Assembly (NCBI GenBank): GCA_948567375.1
Contig: OX419756.1
Coordinates: 39,322,333-39,386,332 of the forward strand
DNA from: Lunularia cruciata
Lineage: Eukaryota > Streptophyta > Marchantiopsida > Lunulariales > Lunulariaceae
Length of the DNA: 64,000 bases
Direction of reading: 5' to 3'
In this document: positions 45,219 to 57,835 of the stretch, in pieces
How the letters are laid out: every line of letters starts with the position of its first letter
Numbering within the stretch: the stretch's first letter is position 1
The notes under the pieces: generated by a model
Told to the model about the DNA's origin: nothing
What the model saw: only the letters and a program-made list of their open reading frames with translations
Databases searched by the model: none
Program-made: the position numbers and the translations under genes

Positions 45219-46415
45219 ATGACACAAGATGTTCAAGAGTTTGTTCTATCATGTGAAAGTTGCCAATGCAATAAGGCCAACAACCAGAAGCCAAGTGGAC
45301 TCTTTCAACCACTCTTTATTCCATCCGCTCAATGGGAACATGTGAGTTTGGATCTCATCACATCCTTGCCCAAGATAAAGCAAAGACGCATAGCAATTGT
45401 GGTGTTTTTGGATAAGCTTAGTAAGCAAATCCACTTGGCACCAACCGTTGATACCATGGATGCTCCAACCTTAGTGCAAATCTACTTCAACAATGTCTTC
45501 AAGCATCATGGGATGCCACATGTACTCATCTTTGATTCATTGGGAAGTTTTGGCAAGCACTCTTTTAGATACTTGGCACCAAGCTTGCTTTGTCCACGAC
45601 CTATCATCCTCAAACTGATGGACATACTAAAAGCACAAATCATACCTTGGAAGATATATTACGTGCCTTTGTCAATGTCCACCATACCAATTGGGATGAA
45701 TATCTTGCAGTTGTAGAATTTTCCTACAACAATTCCAAACAAGCAAGCACCGGATTTTCTCCTTTCTTTCTCAATCTTGCACAAGATCCGGTTGTTCTAG
45801 ATTCTCTTCTTGCTCCTCCCTCATCTCAGATCCCTCATACTTCAACATTCTTGACCACCATCTCCCAATCTCTCCAACAAGCCAAATCTCACCTCCTTGT
45901 TGCCCAGAATTGTCAAAAACAATATGTGGACCACCATTGTCGTGATCTCACCTTTGAAGTTGGTGATAAAGTCATGTTATCTTCTAGCAACCTACCCCTC
46001 CAACTTGATACCCAAGTTTGGAAACTTATCTTTAATTGGATAGGACCCTTTGATGTCACCCATATCATCTCTCATATTGCTTATTGACTTGTCTTACCCT
46101 GTCATATGCGTATCCACCTTGTCTTCTATATTTCCAAATTAAAACCCTTTGTTCCTAACCCATCTTGCTTTTCCTCTTGTGTCCAACCTGCTTCTACTCC
46201 CATCCATATCAATGATCATGAGGAGTACAAAGTTGATCATATCCTTGCACGTTGTCACATTCAACGAGAACGCTGACAATATACGGAGTACAAGGTATCC
46301 CCTTTATGATGCCACATGGGAACCTCTTTCTCACCACCAAAATGCACAAACGGACATCTAGGAGTTTGAAGTTTCAATGGCAACAAGGACATCACCAACT
46401 AGCGGTGGGGGAATA
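45219..46415 (+). pseudogene. Integrase and chromodomain of E3
   Basis: The zinc-binding CESCQCNK and core start VSLDLITSLP are kept. The region of the second catalytic Asp is rearranged by a deletion (HVLIFDSLGSF). The Glu position reads HPQTDGHTKSTN, so Lys stands where Glu is expected, as in E1. The C-terminal segment (45590-46087: VGDKVML, NWIGPFDV) and a chromodomain-like end (HEEYKVDHILARCHI, then LYDATWEPLSH) follow. The two frames overlap after a frameshift near 45590. Confidence 0.87.
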
Positions 46416-46827
46416 TGTAACAATATGGAGTTTAGCAACGTAGTTAGTAAGGCTTATGAAGTAGAGAATGAGCCAAATTAGCCCAAAATATTCTAGAAGC
46501 ATCTAGGAAGCTTCTTGGGAAGCTTCTAGACTAGCTTAACTTGCATCCCAAGCAAATAGATTCTAGAAGCTTCCAACTAGCTTAGCTTGCATGCCAAATA
46601 GGCGACTTTTAGAAGGAAGCTTCTTGAGAAACTTCTTGGTTAACTTGGCTTGCACTCTAAGAAAGTGGCTCAAGGAAGCTCCTTGAGAAGCTTCTCAAGG
46701 GCCTTGTATGCTAATTATAAATACCAAAGCTAAAGCTCATGCTAGGCATTCGGAGTTTTCATACATTCAAGTGTCTCAATTTGAGTTTCCATTCTCTTAT
46801 TTCTCTCCTCGGGCTTGGTCTTTTACA
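46416..46827 (+). repeat. 3' LTR of E3 (LTR E)
   Basis: TGTAACAATATGG to CTTTTACA, followed by GAGTT. It retains TTCtaGAA pentamers near 46490 and the downstream GAAGCTTC dyads in part, with more changes than LTR D. A purine-rich tract (GCGGTGGGGGAATA) stands just before it. Confidence 0.92.
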
Positions 46828-46832
46828 GAGTT

Positions 46833-49650
46833 TCAAATGATTTATGAGTGTTTTTACACATAGCAACTTCTCATTGTCTTTCTTCTCCTCTTTTGGCTAT
46901 GAGTAGTCCACCTAACCTCCCCATAAATCTTTCATAATTGAATGCACTTCCTAAATTTCTCTCCTTAAATCCATTTACATAAGATTTGGCTTTATCTTGC
47001 TCTCTATTTTGCAAGTACCTATAATTTTTTATTGATATCCTTATGTTGAAACCTTCTAATGTGGAGCTTTATGGTCCATAGCTTTGAGGTAGACTCTTCT
47101 AGAGATATAGGTTACAAACCTTCATAAAACTACACTTGCTTGTGTAGGTTTGCACTCCATAACTCTAATATGGAGAAAGAAAAACTCTATATCAAAGTAG
47201 CAAAGGATATAAAATGGTATCCAAAAATAATTGAAAGATTGGAGTTCAATTTAAAACAAATTTGACTTCAAGTTTGGGAATTTTACAAGTTCATATACAT
47301 TTCTACCAAAAATGGCAATTACTTCCTAGTGTACATCTTTGTGAAAAGCCCATGCAACTTTCAAGTGAGAAATTTAGCTGGAATATCTTGCACTTTGTAT
47401 CTTCCAAAAAATGTGGAAATTAGATTTAGAGAAGATCTCTTCTACTTCCTTGACAATCTTCAACTTCAAGGAAGTAGACTAGATCTTCTCCAAATCTGAT
47501 TACCTTGATCTTGGTCTTGTATTGCAATGCAAGATATTCATGAAAAAATCAATTTGGAGTAATATTCAAATTGATTTTGATGATAATGATTAATATTCTT
47601 CATAGGAGAAGGTTTTAGTAAATCTTGAATAAACCATACAAAGTGGATGTAAAGGTACCTAATGATGAGGATGTCATACTAATTTAAGTATCAAGCTCTC
47701 ACTAGTTGGGTCAAAATTTTGAGAACTTTGACCATGCAAACTTAGCTCTTAGAAGATCATCAATTCTTAAGATTTAATAGAGTGTAAAGTTAGGTGTAAA
47801 ATATTAAGTTCAATAATATTTATGTAGGCGTTATGCAAAGTATGTGTACAAATATCTATATTAAGCATATGGCCAAACCACATCTAATCTTTGAAATAAT
47901 AATTAGATTGAAATAATAACATCTAAATAATATGGGTGTTGGAAATTGAGCTCCAATTAATTTTGATGGTGTCTTAAGTATACCTTGTGATCCACATCTC
48001 AATGTATTAACTAAAATCTCCACTCAAATTGTTAGAAATTCAACAACAATCAGTAATAGTTTTGATTCTCAAATGTTTCATGATAATATTACTAATAGTT
48101 TTTGTTGTGATTTTTCTCCTCTTCTCCTCAAAACTATTTGGAGACCAAATATATAATAATAAATAGGTAGATTTATGCTTAAATCAAATTGATGTTGATA
48201 TTTCTTCTATCATCCACATCATCAACTCACATATGCTTCATTTTTCTCCTTATGCACTATCAAGAACATTTGATTTATTACTCTCTCTATTGCTTTAGTG
48301 CTTGGATTTATCTTTCTTTCTTACTTCTTTTCAGCTTGAAAAAATGAACAAAAGAGTGGGTCCATTTTGTTAACCAAAAACTCTACTTTGCTCCTTCTTT
48401 AAGTGGCCGTTTACGTCAACAACTTGGAGTAAACATAGTATATCTTCAAGTGCATATGCTACTGATTTAAAAGAATTAACTTTTGATCCTAAGTACGTAG
48501 GATATATTCTATATTTGTACTCTAAGTAACACTACATATTCATCTAAGTAGATTAGCAAATCTTTTCTATCTTTGCAATGTTTCATAGATATAATGTGAG
48601 GACAATGTTAGACCAAGTCCTCTATAAAAGATAAGCACAATTAACCCTTGTCTTATCAAAGTCTTCTTATCAAAAGATATTATTTAGAGGTATTTGAGAA
48701 CTAGTAAAGAGCTTTTAATTATTGAGAACTGTAGAAGAGCTTTTAATTATTGAGAACTGTAGAAGAGTACTCTTGATATCCAAGGTATTGGTGTAAGAAT
48801 AGAAGTGAATTTTAGTTGCATTTGAATGAGCGTAAAGTGTATCTCCTTTTACTTTACTTTGATTATCTTGAGTTCAACAAGCATTAATACTTAAAGAGTG
48901 GTAAGATTAAAAAAATTTAGCAGAATAATTCAATAGAATTTTGGTTTGTAAAGTACCAGAAACTTTAAAAAAATTAAAAGATATATCTGAGAAGTTTGAT
49001 AAATATGTTTGAGATATTTGAGATGTAAGGAGTTGAAGAACCTTTCAATGTTACTTGGCTAGGGAGGCAATAACTAACTTTGGTAAAAAATCAAGCTTTT
49101 ACCTATCTCAATTATGAATAGTAACATCTTGTTCTTTATATTGATGAGTCTTTAATGCTTCTAATTTTCACTTATGTTTAAAAATTTTATATGTGCTGTT
49201 TACATTTGACTTAGAACTTGAGTTAATGTTTTCAATTTGATAATGATACAAATAGCAGTTAAGATAGAAAATTTCTGATTTGATATACAACAACGGATTG
49301 AGCATCCCACTCAAGCATAACAAAAGCATAAGTATCAAAATTATAATTATCTATTTACAAAATAATAAAATTTCAAAGAGAATTAAGACAAACTTGTGAT
49401 CATCTTCATGAGAGTCCGGATCGGATAGCAAATTTTACAGAAGTTAAAATTTTAATCGTCATCTTTTCACATACAAACTGAATTTCCCCCTTAAGAACTA
49501 CATCATCATAAAGAAAATTATATCTCACTCATAGTGCTTTCTTTTAATTTGTGTATTATTGCAATCAAAGAGTAGGAGTGGAGGAGAATGTTGACTTTGA
49601 AGATAACCTCAATATAGAATCTGGAGTATGTAGCCAGGTAGATCTTTGGA
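46833..49650. other. AT-rich stretch without gene; contains a long hairpin
   Basis: No coding frame and no retroelement motif is recognisable beyond the first few dozen bases, which may continue the RNase H of E0. Apart from the inverted repeat at 47419-47500 and a small direct duplication near 48720-48770 (GAGCTTTTAATTATTGAGAA twice) I see nothing to annotate. Base composition returns to balanced at about 49.6-49.8 kb. Confidence 0.6.
47419..47500. repeat. 35-bp inverted repeat (hairpin) with 12-nt loop
   Basis: Arms 47419-47453 and 47466-47500 pair at 31 of 35 positions; the 13 pairs next to the loop are perfect (CTACTTCCTTGA side). The loop is CAATCTTCAACT. The form is that of a small-RNA precursor or of the core of a decayed inverted-repeat element. 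No transcription evidence is available from sequence. Confidence 0.8.
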
Positions 49651-49779
49651 GGAAGAAATAGGGAGGGAATTTATATTGATACCTGCAATGTTAATTTGCT
49701 CAATTGAAATTTACAGTACTTCTCAATATACTTTGTAGAGGAGAGATACGTATTCGAGAATACCTTATACGCCATAGGG

Positions 49780-51237
49780 TACGCTCTCTTTGTCTGATAC
49801 CTATATATGTACACATCTATCGCACATTGGGTATGGTGAGCCAGTGGACAGTCTCCGAACTCTGACCCTTCTTCCTGACTTAGATTCTGGTACTAGAGAG
49901 AACGTTACTGGCGCGTCTCTCGAAGGAAAACGAACCGAGTACGCAACGTGATCGAAGAGATTTCGTTCTGATCGACAATCTATCTTTGCAGAACGAGCAA
50001 ACCAACCAACCGAAGCAGTCTGTTTAATTTGTGAGAGGCGAGATGATGAGGTGAGATTGTCAAGATTGATTGTGTTCTTATTTGAGCTGAATAACTGATG
50101 ATATGGAGGAAGTGTAGAGCTGAAGAGAGATGTGATTGTTTAGATTTGTCCCGTATTCAACCGAAGATTGTCTGAGTACCATGGCGAAATGGGATTCCGG
50201 ATCGGTGATATTCTCATGCAGATGCAGATCGGTGGTTTAGGAAATTGTTGAAACACGTTGTGGTATTTTGTGCTCGTGTGTTCATTTATCTGGCTGGCCA
50301 CGGCGTACTCAGTTCTTAATTCGCAGCTGATTCCGGCTCGAACCTGCATGCACCTTGATCCCTTGAGTACTTGGAATTTCTCAGGAAGTATAATTCTTGT
50401 TTGAAACGGATGATTCAAAATTGCTTACTTTGGGCTTCGTCTTGTTGTGCCGCTGGTAATTAGTTCTCTAACTGTTTCGTTTAGAAACTGAGACCGTAAG
50501 CACGCCAGCCGACTTACTTTTCACAGGAATGGAAAATTTTGTTGTGCGTACATGCATAACGCATTCTCGTCGAATTGAAGCTGGTTGCATTCGACTGAGA
50601 ATTTAGTGCTGATGCCGAATGACTGGATTAGATGTCTGCTATCATTAAGACTAATTTCTGAGCAGTGTGTTTCATGTGTACTGCATGATCCCCGTAATCT
50701 CGTAGATATATATCGTGCGTTTCTCCGTGGACATCACGAGTATTGTCGCTCCCAACGCATGAGTTGGAGGGAACACCACCGCCCATGAATTTGATCTTAC
50801 ACCCGTTGGCCAGACGTGAACTTACAAGTTGCTTGTCATACTGTCACAGGAAGAGCGTGCAGAAACTTGCGTCCGAGTTTTTAAGGAGTGCCCGTCAAGG
50901 CAGAAGTCAGGATGTCAAGAGATTCTCCACTTTACCTCCCGGAGAGCAAAGGTCATTTTGCACGTAAATCCTCCTCATCAGTTCATTTGCAACGAGGGCA
51001 AAGAGGGCATTCTACTGACCAGAAATACACGTTCTTAGTTTGTTTGTGGTAAATTGAGATACTTTCTTACCAGATTGGACTGTTTGTAGGAAGTAAGTGA
51101 AAGAACCACATGACGAGTCGGTAAAGTTTGCGTTGTTTAGGAGTCTTAATTTCATGAGATACTTTCCTGTTGAACTAGGAAACATTTGGCTTCTTATTTC
51201 AGTTTCTGAACAACTCCATTCTCGTGGAGCACTGAAC
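49780..51237 (+). promoter_or_regulatory. Probable promoter and 5' leader with intron of the SDR gene
   Basis: A TATATATG-type motif at about 49802-49810 is followed by a leader-like stretch ending in a donor-like GATGAG|GTGAGA near 50052. A strong acceptor (TTCTTATTTCAG, ending 51201) opens the coding exon of the SDR. The space between is free of recognisable exons. A 5' leader intron fits; an extra coding exon is possible because the frame stays open for 12 codons before the Met at 51238. Confidence 0.4.
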
Positions 51238-52403
51238 ATGAGAACATTGTCAAATAGGCTGGCAGGACAGGTAGCCATGATAACTGGAGGAGCTAGTGGG
51301 TTGGGAGCAGCGACAGCTCGCCTGTTTACTCAGAACGGAGCGCGTGTGGTTATAGCTGACATTCAACCTCCAAGTGAGCAGCTCCTGAAAGAGCTTGGAT
51401 CTCAGGGAGAATTTGTGGAATGTGATGTGCGGAAAGAAGGAGATATCGAGAATGCTGTCAATAAAGCTTTTTCCTTGGAGAATCGGCTTGACATCCTCCA
51501 TAGCAATGCTGGTATCATTGGGTGTGTGGGACCACTAGACGAGCTTAGTATAGAGGAGTACGACGCAACAATTGCTGTTGACCTTCGCGCTTCCGTTATT
51601 GCACTAAAACACGCTGTTCGCGTGATGAAGCCCCGAAAGAAGGGAAGTGTAATTTTTACTGGGAGTGTGGCAGGGGTACAAGGTGGGATGGGACCTCATG
51701 GATACTCGGTCGCGAAAGCTGGACTCATAGGGTTGATGAGATCTGCGGCCGCGGAGCTGGGTTGTCACGGCATCCGAATCAATATGGTTTCGCCTGAATT
51801 AGTTGCTACTCCACTAGCCGCTTACGCACTGGCTGCACTGGGAGAAGGAGGCACCCATAGTGTGACTGTAGGTGACATCGATAACATCGTCTTCGCGGGG
51901 GCTAAGATACGTGGAAGACTGCTGAGGGATGTTGATGTTGCTAATGCTGCTCTTTTCTTGGCTTCGGATATGGGGGGATATGTAAGCGGGCACAATCTTA
52001 TAATTGATGGAGGCATGACTGCAGTGCAAGTACTAAACTCCGCCGGGAATACCTGGTATACTAAGTAAGTGCTTGAACGTCTCGTCTTTAATTTACTGGG
52101 TTTGCTGCTCTAGTCCATGAGAACGATATTTGACGCAAACCCTTCGCGTTGATTGTCCCAAACCACAAATTGGCTAATGTTATCAAAGACAATTGGTTAG
52201 GTCCGCTAGACTGTGTCGACAGAAGATTCTCAGTTTCGCGTATTTGGGATGTGATGAGAATCACAGAAGAATCAAGTTTTCCTTCGTTGTCAGACCACCG
52301 ATAGTTATGGTCCCATTGACTCTTGAACTCTTATGATTGCATTCTTGATTTCTGTTGCAGGTATATGCCTATGGTAGCGGAGAATGGACGAAGAGGACTA
52401 TAA
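51238..52403 (+). CDS. Classical short-chain dehydrogenase/reductase (plant SDR110C type), two coding exons
   Basis: NAD(P)-dependent oxidoreductase of about 289 residues. Exon 51238-52064, intron with GT-AG ends, and a last exon from 52361 to the TAA at 52401-52403, joined in phase across a Lys codon. Motifs: Rossmann TGGASGLG near residue 18, DI after the second strand, SNAG, the catalytic Ser in TGSVAG, and YSVAK with catalytic Tyr and Lys, then the C-terminal ASDMGGYVSGHNLIIDGG. This set is typical of the ABA2/xanthoxin dehydrogenase, zerumbone synthase and momilactone synthase relatives, which act on secondary alcohols of terpenoids or phenolics. The substrate cannot be told from sequence. 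Without the splice the frame would stop at 52066-52068; splicing adds YMPMVAENGRRGL. The start is the Met before RTLSNRLAGQ. Confidence 0.93.
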
Positions 52404-55400
52404 TACTGTCTCCTTCTGGATGGGGATGGGGATGGGAAAGACGCGCGTAGGATAGCATAGAGGATGGGAAAACAAGGCAAGTCGACAAGGCAAACCAAAA
52501 GGGCAAAATGGTGCTAAGTTTCGAGAGCACTGCAGTCAATAATACCTCCTGTCGCATCGAGGATAACGAAACTATCTATATTTCGGAACTGTGGGAACTA
52601 TGCTTTTGGATGCCTGATTACTTATTGCCTGCATTCTCGGCTCAAGGCAAGCACCAACACCTTTCCGAGTGCTTGGAGAATCCGCAAACCCTAGGCATTT
52701 ATAGCATCATTGATGCTGACGTACGCTTCAGACAATGCCTCGTCTGAAATTGATTATGCTCCTTCGGTGATTCTCCGCGGGATCTCTAAACGTAGGGGGA
52801 AATTCCAAAAGTAGAACGTCCTCACAACACATAAAAGCATGTACCAAATATATTCTAGTCAAAAGTGCTCCTGTGATTAGGCCTCCAAGCTGTTCCGGAA
52901 CCTTGGCAGCAATCCCTTCCAATTGGACAGGTTGATAAAAGATTTAGACACAGTCTCTCTACCGATTCTTAATGGTACATTTGAGTAATCTTATGTAGGG
53001 TCCTGAGATTAGCTTTAGGTTGGATGATTAGTTTTTAGTTTCTAGACATGTGACGCTCGGCTTTCTGCTTCTAAACGAATCGTAGACCATGATGTGGTAC
53101 GCAACGATCAGATCGAATCACTCTTATAGGTCGGACCTTCTAGCACAAAGACGGGGAAACGGAGAAGAGAAAATTTCTGTAGAGTGCAGCTTAAGTGAAA
53201 TTTCATGTTCCAGAGAGAGAGAATATACGTTCTCTTTCTCTTGGATATCCTGCCTTAGGAGAAAGTCCAATAAACCTGGATACAACTTGCGAATGGCGGG
53301 CTTTGTTATCTTGGTTATATTTCAAGCAAATCGTTGAAAACAGTCCTTGTAAATCCTGCATGGGAAACGTAGGTCGAGGAGAAAAACTAGAACTAATTAT
53401 AAGCCCTTGTTACTCTCTTGTTTCAGGCCTTGACGGGTCAGTTTTTGCTCTAAGTAGCCAGCAACTACTCCTCACTCTGAGATAACGACTCTTGCCAGCG
53501 TCTACACAACTTCCCGGATCTGACCGCACTCCTACACATGATTTGTCGTATACAGAGTTTGACTTTCTTGGTACATTACTGACAAGTAAGCAGGTATCAC
53601 AAGTCTGGCAATGCCCAGTAGTCGGTCCTCTTTGCATGGATGAGTGTCGGGCTCGAACATGTATCTCCATTTTGGTCCATTATTCGTTCTTAAGATTCAG
53701 TGATTGTGTATTCTGATCAGATTGTCCTGTAGAGTTGTCCTCTTCTATCAACACTGTTAGCAACAATGCTTGTACACAAACCACCGTACTGTTTGTCCCT
53801 CGGAGCGCCACCTGTCTAATCGGATGGATCTGTCAACTGGAACAAAGTGAAGGATCTAACGAAACGGCACGTTCAACATCAGCTCGAAACCCTCAACAAT
53901 TACATTACAGTACTGGTATTCCAATCTTCAAGAAATATTGTCAAAGATACAGATAGGATGACCAGTTCACAGTGAACATGTTTTGTGAGACTTTCGCTGT
54001 TCAGTGACTCCCGTATGAGTAATTATGAGGTGATCACGAGAGAGACATAAACAAGAGGGAGCGAGGATAACATGAAGTAAATCTAGTTCAATCAGGAGAA
54101 TCTGGAGCTCCATGTTCCTCTCGAGGACGAAGGTGTCGTGGTCGATGAGCATCCAAGGCAAAATATCGAAGACAATGCCTATGCTGCATAAGCACTGTCA
54201 TATAAGGATATAAGCATTGCTACACGATACATGCAGTGGCTATGTGCGATAGACTTTCTAAATTTGGCACTTACGGATTCCGTCGTGATCCCTACATCAA
54301 TTTTCGCGTCGGCCGGGTTTACAGGGCGTGTCAATGCAGAGATATAGTCTGTGATCCACGTGTCAACGTTCGGGAAACCGTATTAAAGCGGAAGCGGCGG
54401 ACGTGGTACATAGAAATTTACGGAACTCGGTCCGTGTCCGTAAAATGTCCTCATTCTTCTGTTAAGTACTCTTCCCCATTTCTGTGAATTTTAGTAATCG
54501 TCTTTGCGGCCTCGTTCAGTGTTAGTGGGTGTGGGGTCTACCTGTTGTCCAGTAACCCCTAGCAATGCATTAATTATGCAATTGAAACCCCCTAGTCACT
54601 TACGTCGATGAATTTTCTACCTATCAAGTATGACTCTGTGCTCTAATCTTCTCGTTTGGCGCAAGCACGTGAAACAAAGGAGACGTGTGACGCAACAGAG
54701 GGAACGTTCTTCCTAACTACGCAACTGGTTGAGTTGGCTCTTCTGAGGAACTACTGTATTCCACTTGAGCAACATGACTCCGTCAATGCACGCCTGAAAG
54801 AATCGGTTACCATAATCACTCCAGATTCCTATTCCCGATACTATTTGGGCTTAGCCCCATTTTACCCTTATGGGCTTTTCTCTTGCACGGCTTGATGGGG
54901 TCTTCCTTCTTGTTTTCACAATCGGTAGCTTTCCTCCTTTCTCTTTTCAGAACATAGCTTTGACTCTGTCGAATATGAAGAGCAGATGTGCATGTGATGG
55001 GTTTCTGGTCCAACAAATTTCACCTTCCTCATTACTTAACCGGTCGCAGACCAGATCATCCACGAAAGACAACTCACTCTAGTAACAGGTGATTTGTTCA
55101 ACGGCCATGAGGATAAGTACAGTATAGCAATCGTGGTATGAAAAGAGTGAAGAAAGATCACGTAAACACGCACTTAACGCCAGGCCAGAACAGCATAGTT
55201 GACATTGGTTGATGTTTCACTAATGTCTCAAGTTCTGATTAGTGTGGATTAATCGAGAGAGAATCACAAGTATATTTAAGTAGTTCGATTGATGGATACT
55301 TGGCTCGGAGGGATTGTTTGAATGTTTTGCATGCGACAAATGTCAAGGCAGATTTATACCTGGTCCGAGATGATGAGATGACAATAGCGGATGTTGTAAC

Positions 55401-55750
55401 ATAGATAGACTTATATTTTGTCCAAGATGATTAAGTGAATAGCAGATGTTGTGATTTCAGACCTTTCACATGATTCAATTTTGGAAGGAGTGATTATTAA
55501 TCCCATGAATGAGTGGTGAGCACAATGGCAACAAGCAAACTCTCTAAGTATAGAGGTTTGCAACAAGGTCACTTCGTTATTCTTCTAATCTTGGAGTTAA
55601 ATGGAGCGATGGATACAACATTTGACCCATTTGATAGGGAATGTGCGAGAGAATATTATATTAGCCGTCAGGGTACCATTCTCACTCTTATAATTTGTAA
55701 CACATTTCAGACAGCATATGTCCATTGCTCCATACAGAGCAATAGTTGGT
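52404..55750. other. Intergenic, no gene supported
   Basis: Balanced DNA with only short frames (for example 53195-53485, 54236-54487 and 54656-54895 on plus). None has a known motif. The first part probably includes the 3' untranslated region of the SDR gene. Confidence 0.5.
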
Positions 55751-55761
55751 GCAATCTATAA

Positions 55762-55965
55762 GAGAGAAATCACACTAGGTGATGCTTCTTTCGATACCCC
55801 GAGTAGTTTGTAAACTTGACGACTTGCATAGGAGAGAAATCACACTAGGTGATTCTTCTTTGAATGTTCCCTTAGTTTGTAAACCTTACTAACTAGCATA
55901 GCTCGGATATCTTAAATGTTAGTTTGTAAACCTTACTAACTAGCATAGCTTGGATATCTTAAGTG
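55762..55965. repeat. Two adjacent tandem duplications (70 bp and 47 bp units)
   Basis: A unit beginning GAGAGAAATCACACTAGGTG occurs at 55762 and 55832 (period 70). Immediately after, a unit beginning TTAGTTTGTAAACCTTACTA occurs at 55872 and 55919 (period 47, nearly identical). The two repeats also share the TAGTTTGTAAAC block, so one may derive from the other by slippage. Confidence 0.85.
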
Positions 55966-57835
55966 TTGGAGGGTAGATTTCTCGTACCAATACTATTGGG
56001 ATTTAGCCTCGGTTTACCCCTTTTGTCTCATCCTTGTTAGGCTTGAAAAGGCTTTCATGTTTTCTAGGCAGTCTTCTTTCTTTCGATATCATGATCTACA
56101 TGATTACAGTGATTACAAGGCAAGCGAGATACACTTCTTAATTCACAAACTCTGGCAGCTTCGAAAGACTTTAACATATCTGCGTTACTAGGATGAGTTG
56201 GACTATCAATCAGTTCATGAGTCTTGTTATGAAGTCATTCCGTTCGATATCGAGTGAACTCACTAGCTTAACTAGGCAAAGGAATTAGCGAAAATTCCTC
56301 ATTAAAGACCATGGAATGACCAAAATCGGACAATGGGAAAATGCACATATTCCTAGTGTTCTTTCAACATGACACATGAGCTCTAAATAAAATCTATCTC
56401 TGGAATAGACACAAAGTTCTGCCATCAGCTTTTCAACTTAAGAATTTGGTGTACAGAATATGTGTATTCTTTTTGGCTACATTACAGTTATCCTTGGAAT
56501 AGACACGACATCTGCTATCAGCTTTTCAGCATATCAGCTTGTGTGTAAAGAATTGTGACATTGTGCATTTCTTCTAGAATCTTCGTAGGATTGATTTTCA
56601 GTGTCATAGTACTTACAGTAGTTGGGTTCCCAAGGCTATGTAACTGTCACACTACAAGTTGCACGCGATATAAGAAACTGGATTCCCTCTCGAAAGCATC
56701 TCATTCATATTGTTTCACCCCAGCTTGCAGTATTATTATTAGTCCCTTTACATCCATGGTTTCACAGATCTAGACAGGACTTTGTAATGAATAGGAAGAA
56801 GGTAACAACATCCTCAAGTTGCCACTTCAGCATACTATTTTTAGTTACGTAGAATTTCGTTCCGTGTGGACTGTCACAATACAATCTCCTTGCGGTACTA
56901 TAGCTAAAGAATTTCCCTGGAGGAAAAGTGCTTGAAAATTTGGATAGAAAACTTTTGTGTTAAATTGGATGAGTATCTAACCTACCAGTATCCCTATCCA
57001 GCTGAACGGTCTATCTTTCCAATTTGGAACATGAAGTAACCGAATGTGTAAGCAAGGGACCCCAAGAAAAAGAGAGGGCATTGTAAGTCGGAATGGTTGC
57101 CTATGCGAACTAAACAGCATGTTTGATATGTGAAACATTTTAATGAAAAGCTCACAGATTGTACCCGAGGTTGAATAGCGGGAAGAAGAAGTAATCAGAG
57201 AAGTTTGTAAAGAAGAAACGAAGAGAGTAAGTAGCTCGTCCTGCAGGCTCATATCAGTTCAAGCTCCTCTGCCTTCAAAGAGTTAAAGCAATCAATTTGA
57301 TGAAGAGTTAGACAGTGTTAAGAACTGCTAATTTATAGCTCTTATTGCTCAGGCGTTCCGACCCGTGTAGAGGTAATCTGAATCGATTAGGGATTCTTAA
57401 TTTAATCTAAGTTGGTCGCTCGTGTGTGGCCATGCTCAGGGGAAGAAACAAAGAAGAATGATACAGAAGAGATCCCATGAGATGTGACATTTGTGTGCAA
57501 GAATCTCTCAGTGGTGTGGATATGATGCGTTGTGAACTTCGACTCATGTAAGATAAACCTAAAGGACGAGGAAGCTCCAAGATTTGACTCGTTTTACTTG
57601 AAAGATGTCATGAGCCTCGGGTTGCATTTCTCAATTGTGGCATCCTCTCCATCCACTGTGGTATGGGAGTTGCTAAGGTCGTCCAAATCTTCTTGAGGCC
57701 AGTCTGGCTTCCGATTCCTCATCGATGAAACATGTGCCGTGTATCTGGAGACGCGATTGTGCTTGTAACTGCTGCAAGCGGGGAATAATTTGGATAAGCT
57801 GAAGAAAAAGAAAAAGAAGAGAAGGAGGAGTAAAC
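55966..57835. other. Intergenic, upstream of CFAP299
   Basis: No gene is recognised. A diverged direct duplication stands at about 56400-56440 and 56493-56532 (GGAATAGACAC ... ATCAGCTTTTCA). The right end should contain the promoter of CFAP299; an A/G-rich stretch precedes the start codon (AAGAAAAAGAAGAGAAGG at 57803-57826). Confidence 0.5.

Larger units (their letters stand above)
41818..46827 (+). mobile_element. Ty3/gypsy chromovirus E3 with both LTRs, TSD GAGTT
   Basis: LTR D (41818-42233) and LTR E (46416-46827) flank a full chromovirus internal region of the same family as E1. GAGTT stands on both sides (41813-41817 and 46828-46832). The primer-binding site TGGTATCAAAGC is at 42235-42246. 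The total of about 5.0 kb is slightly shorter than E1 without its insert because of small deletions. It lies in the RNase H region of E0. Many stops show it is non-autonomous or dead. Confidence 0.93.

Noticed and set aside
51097..51237. Longer SDR start upstream of 51238
   Set aside because: The frame opens with GTG and a strong intron acceptor (TTCTTATTTCAG) ends at 51201, so most of this extension is intronic.
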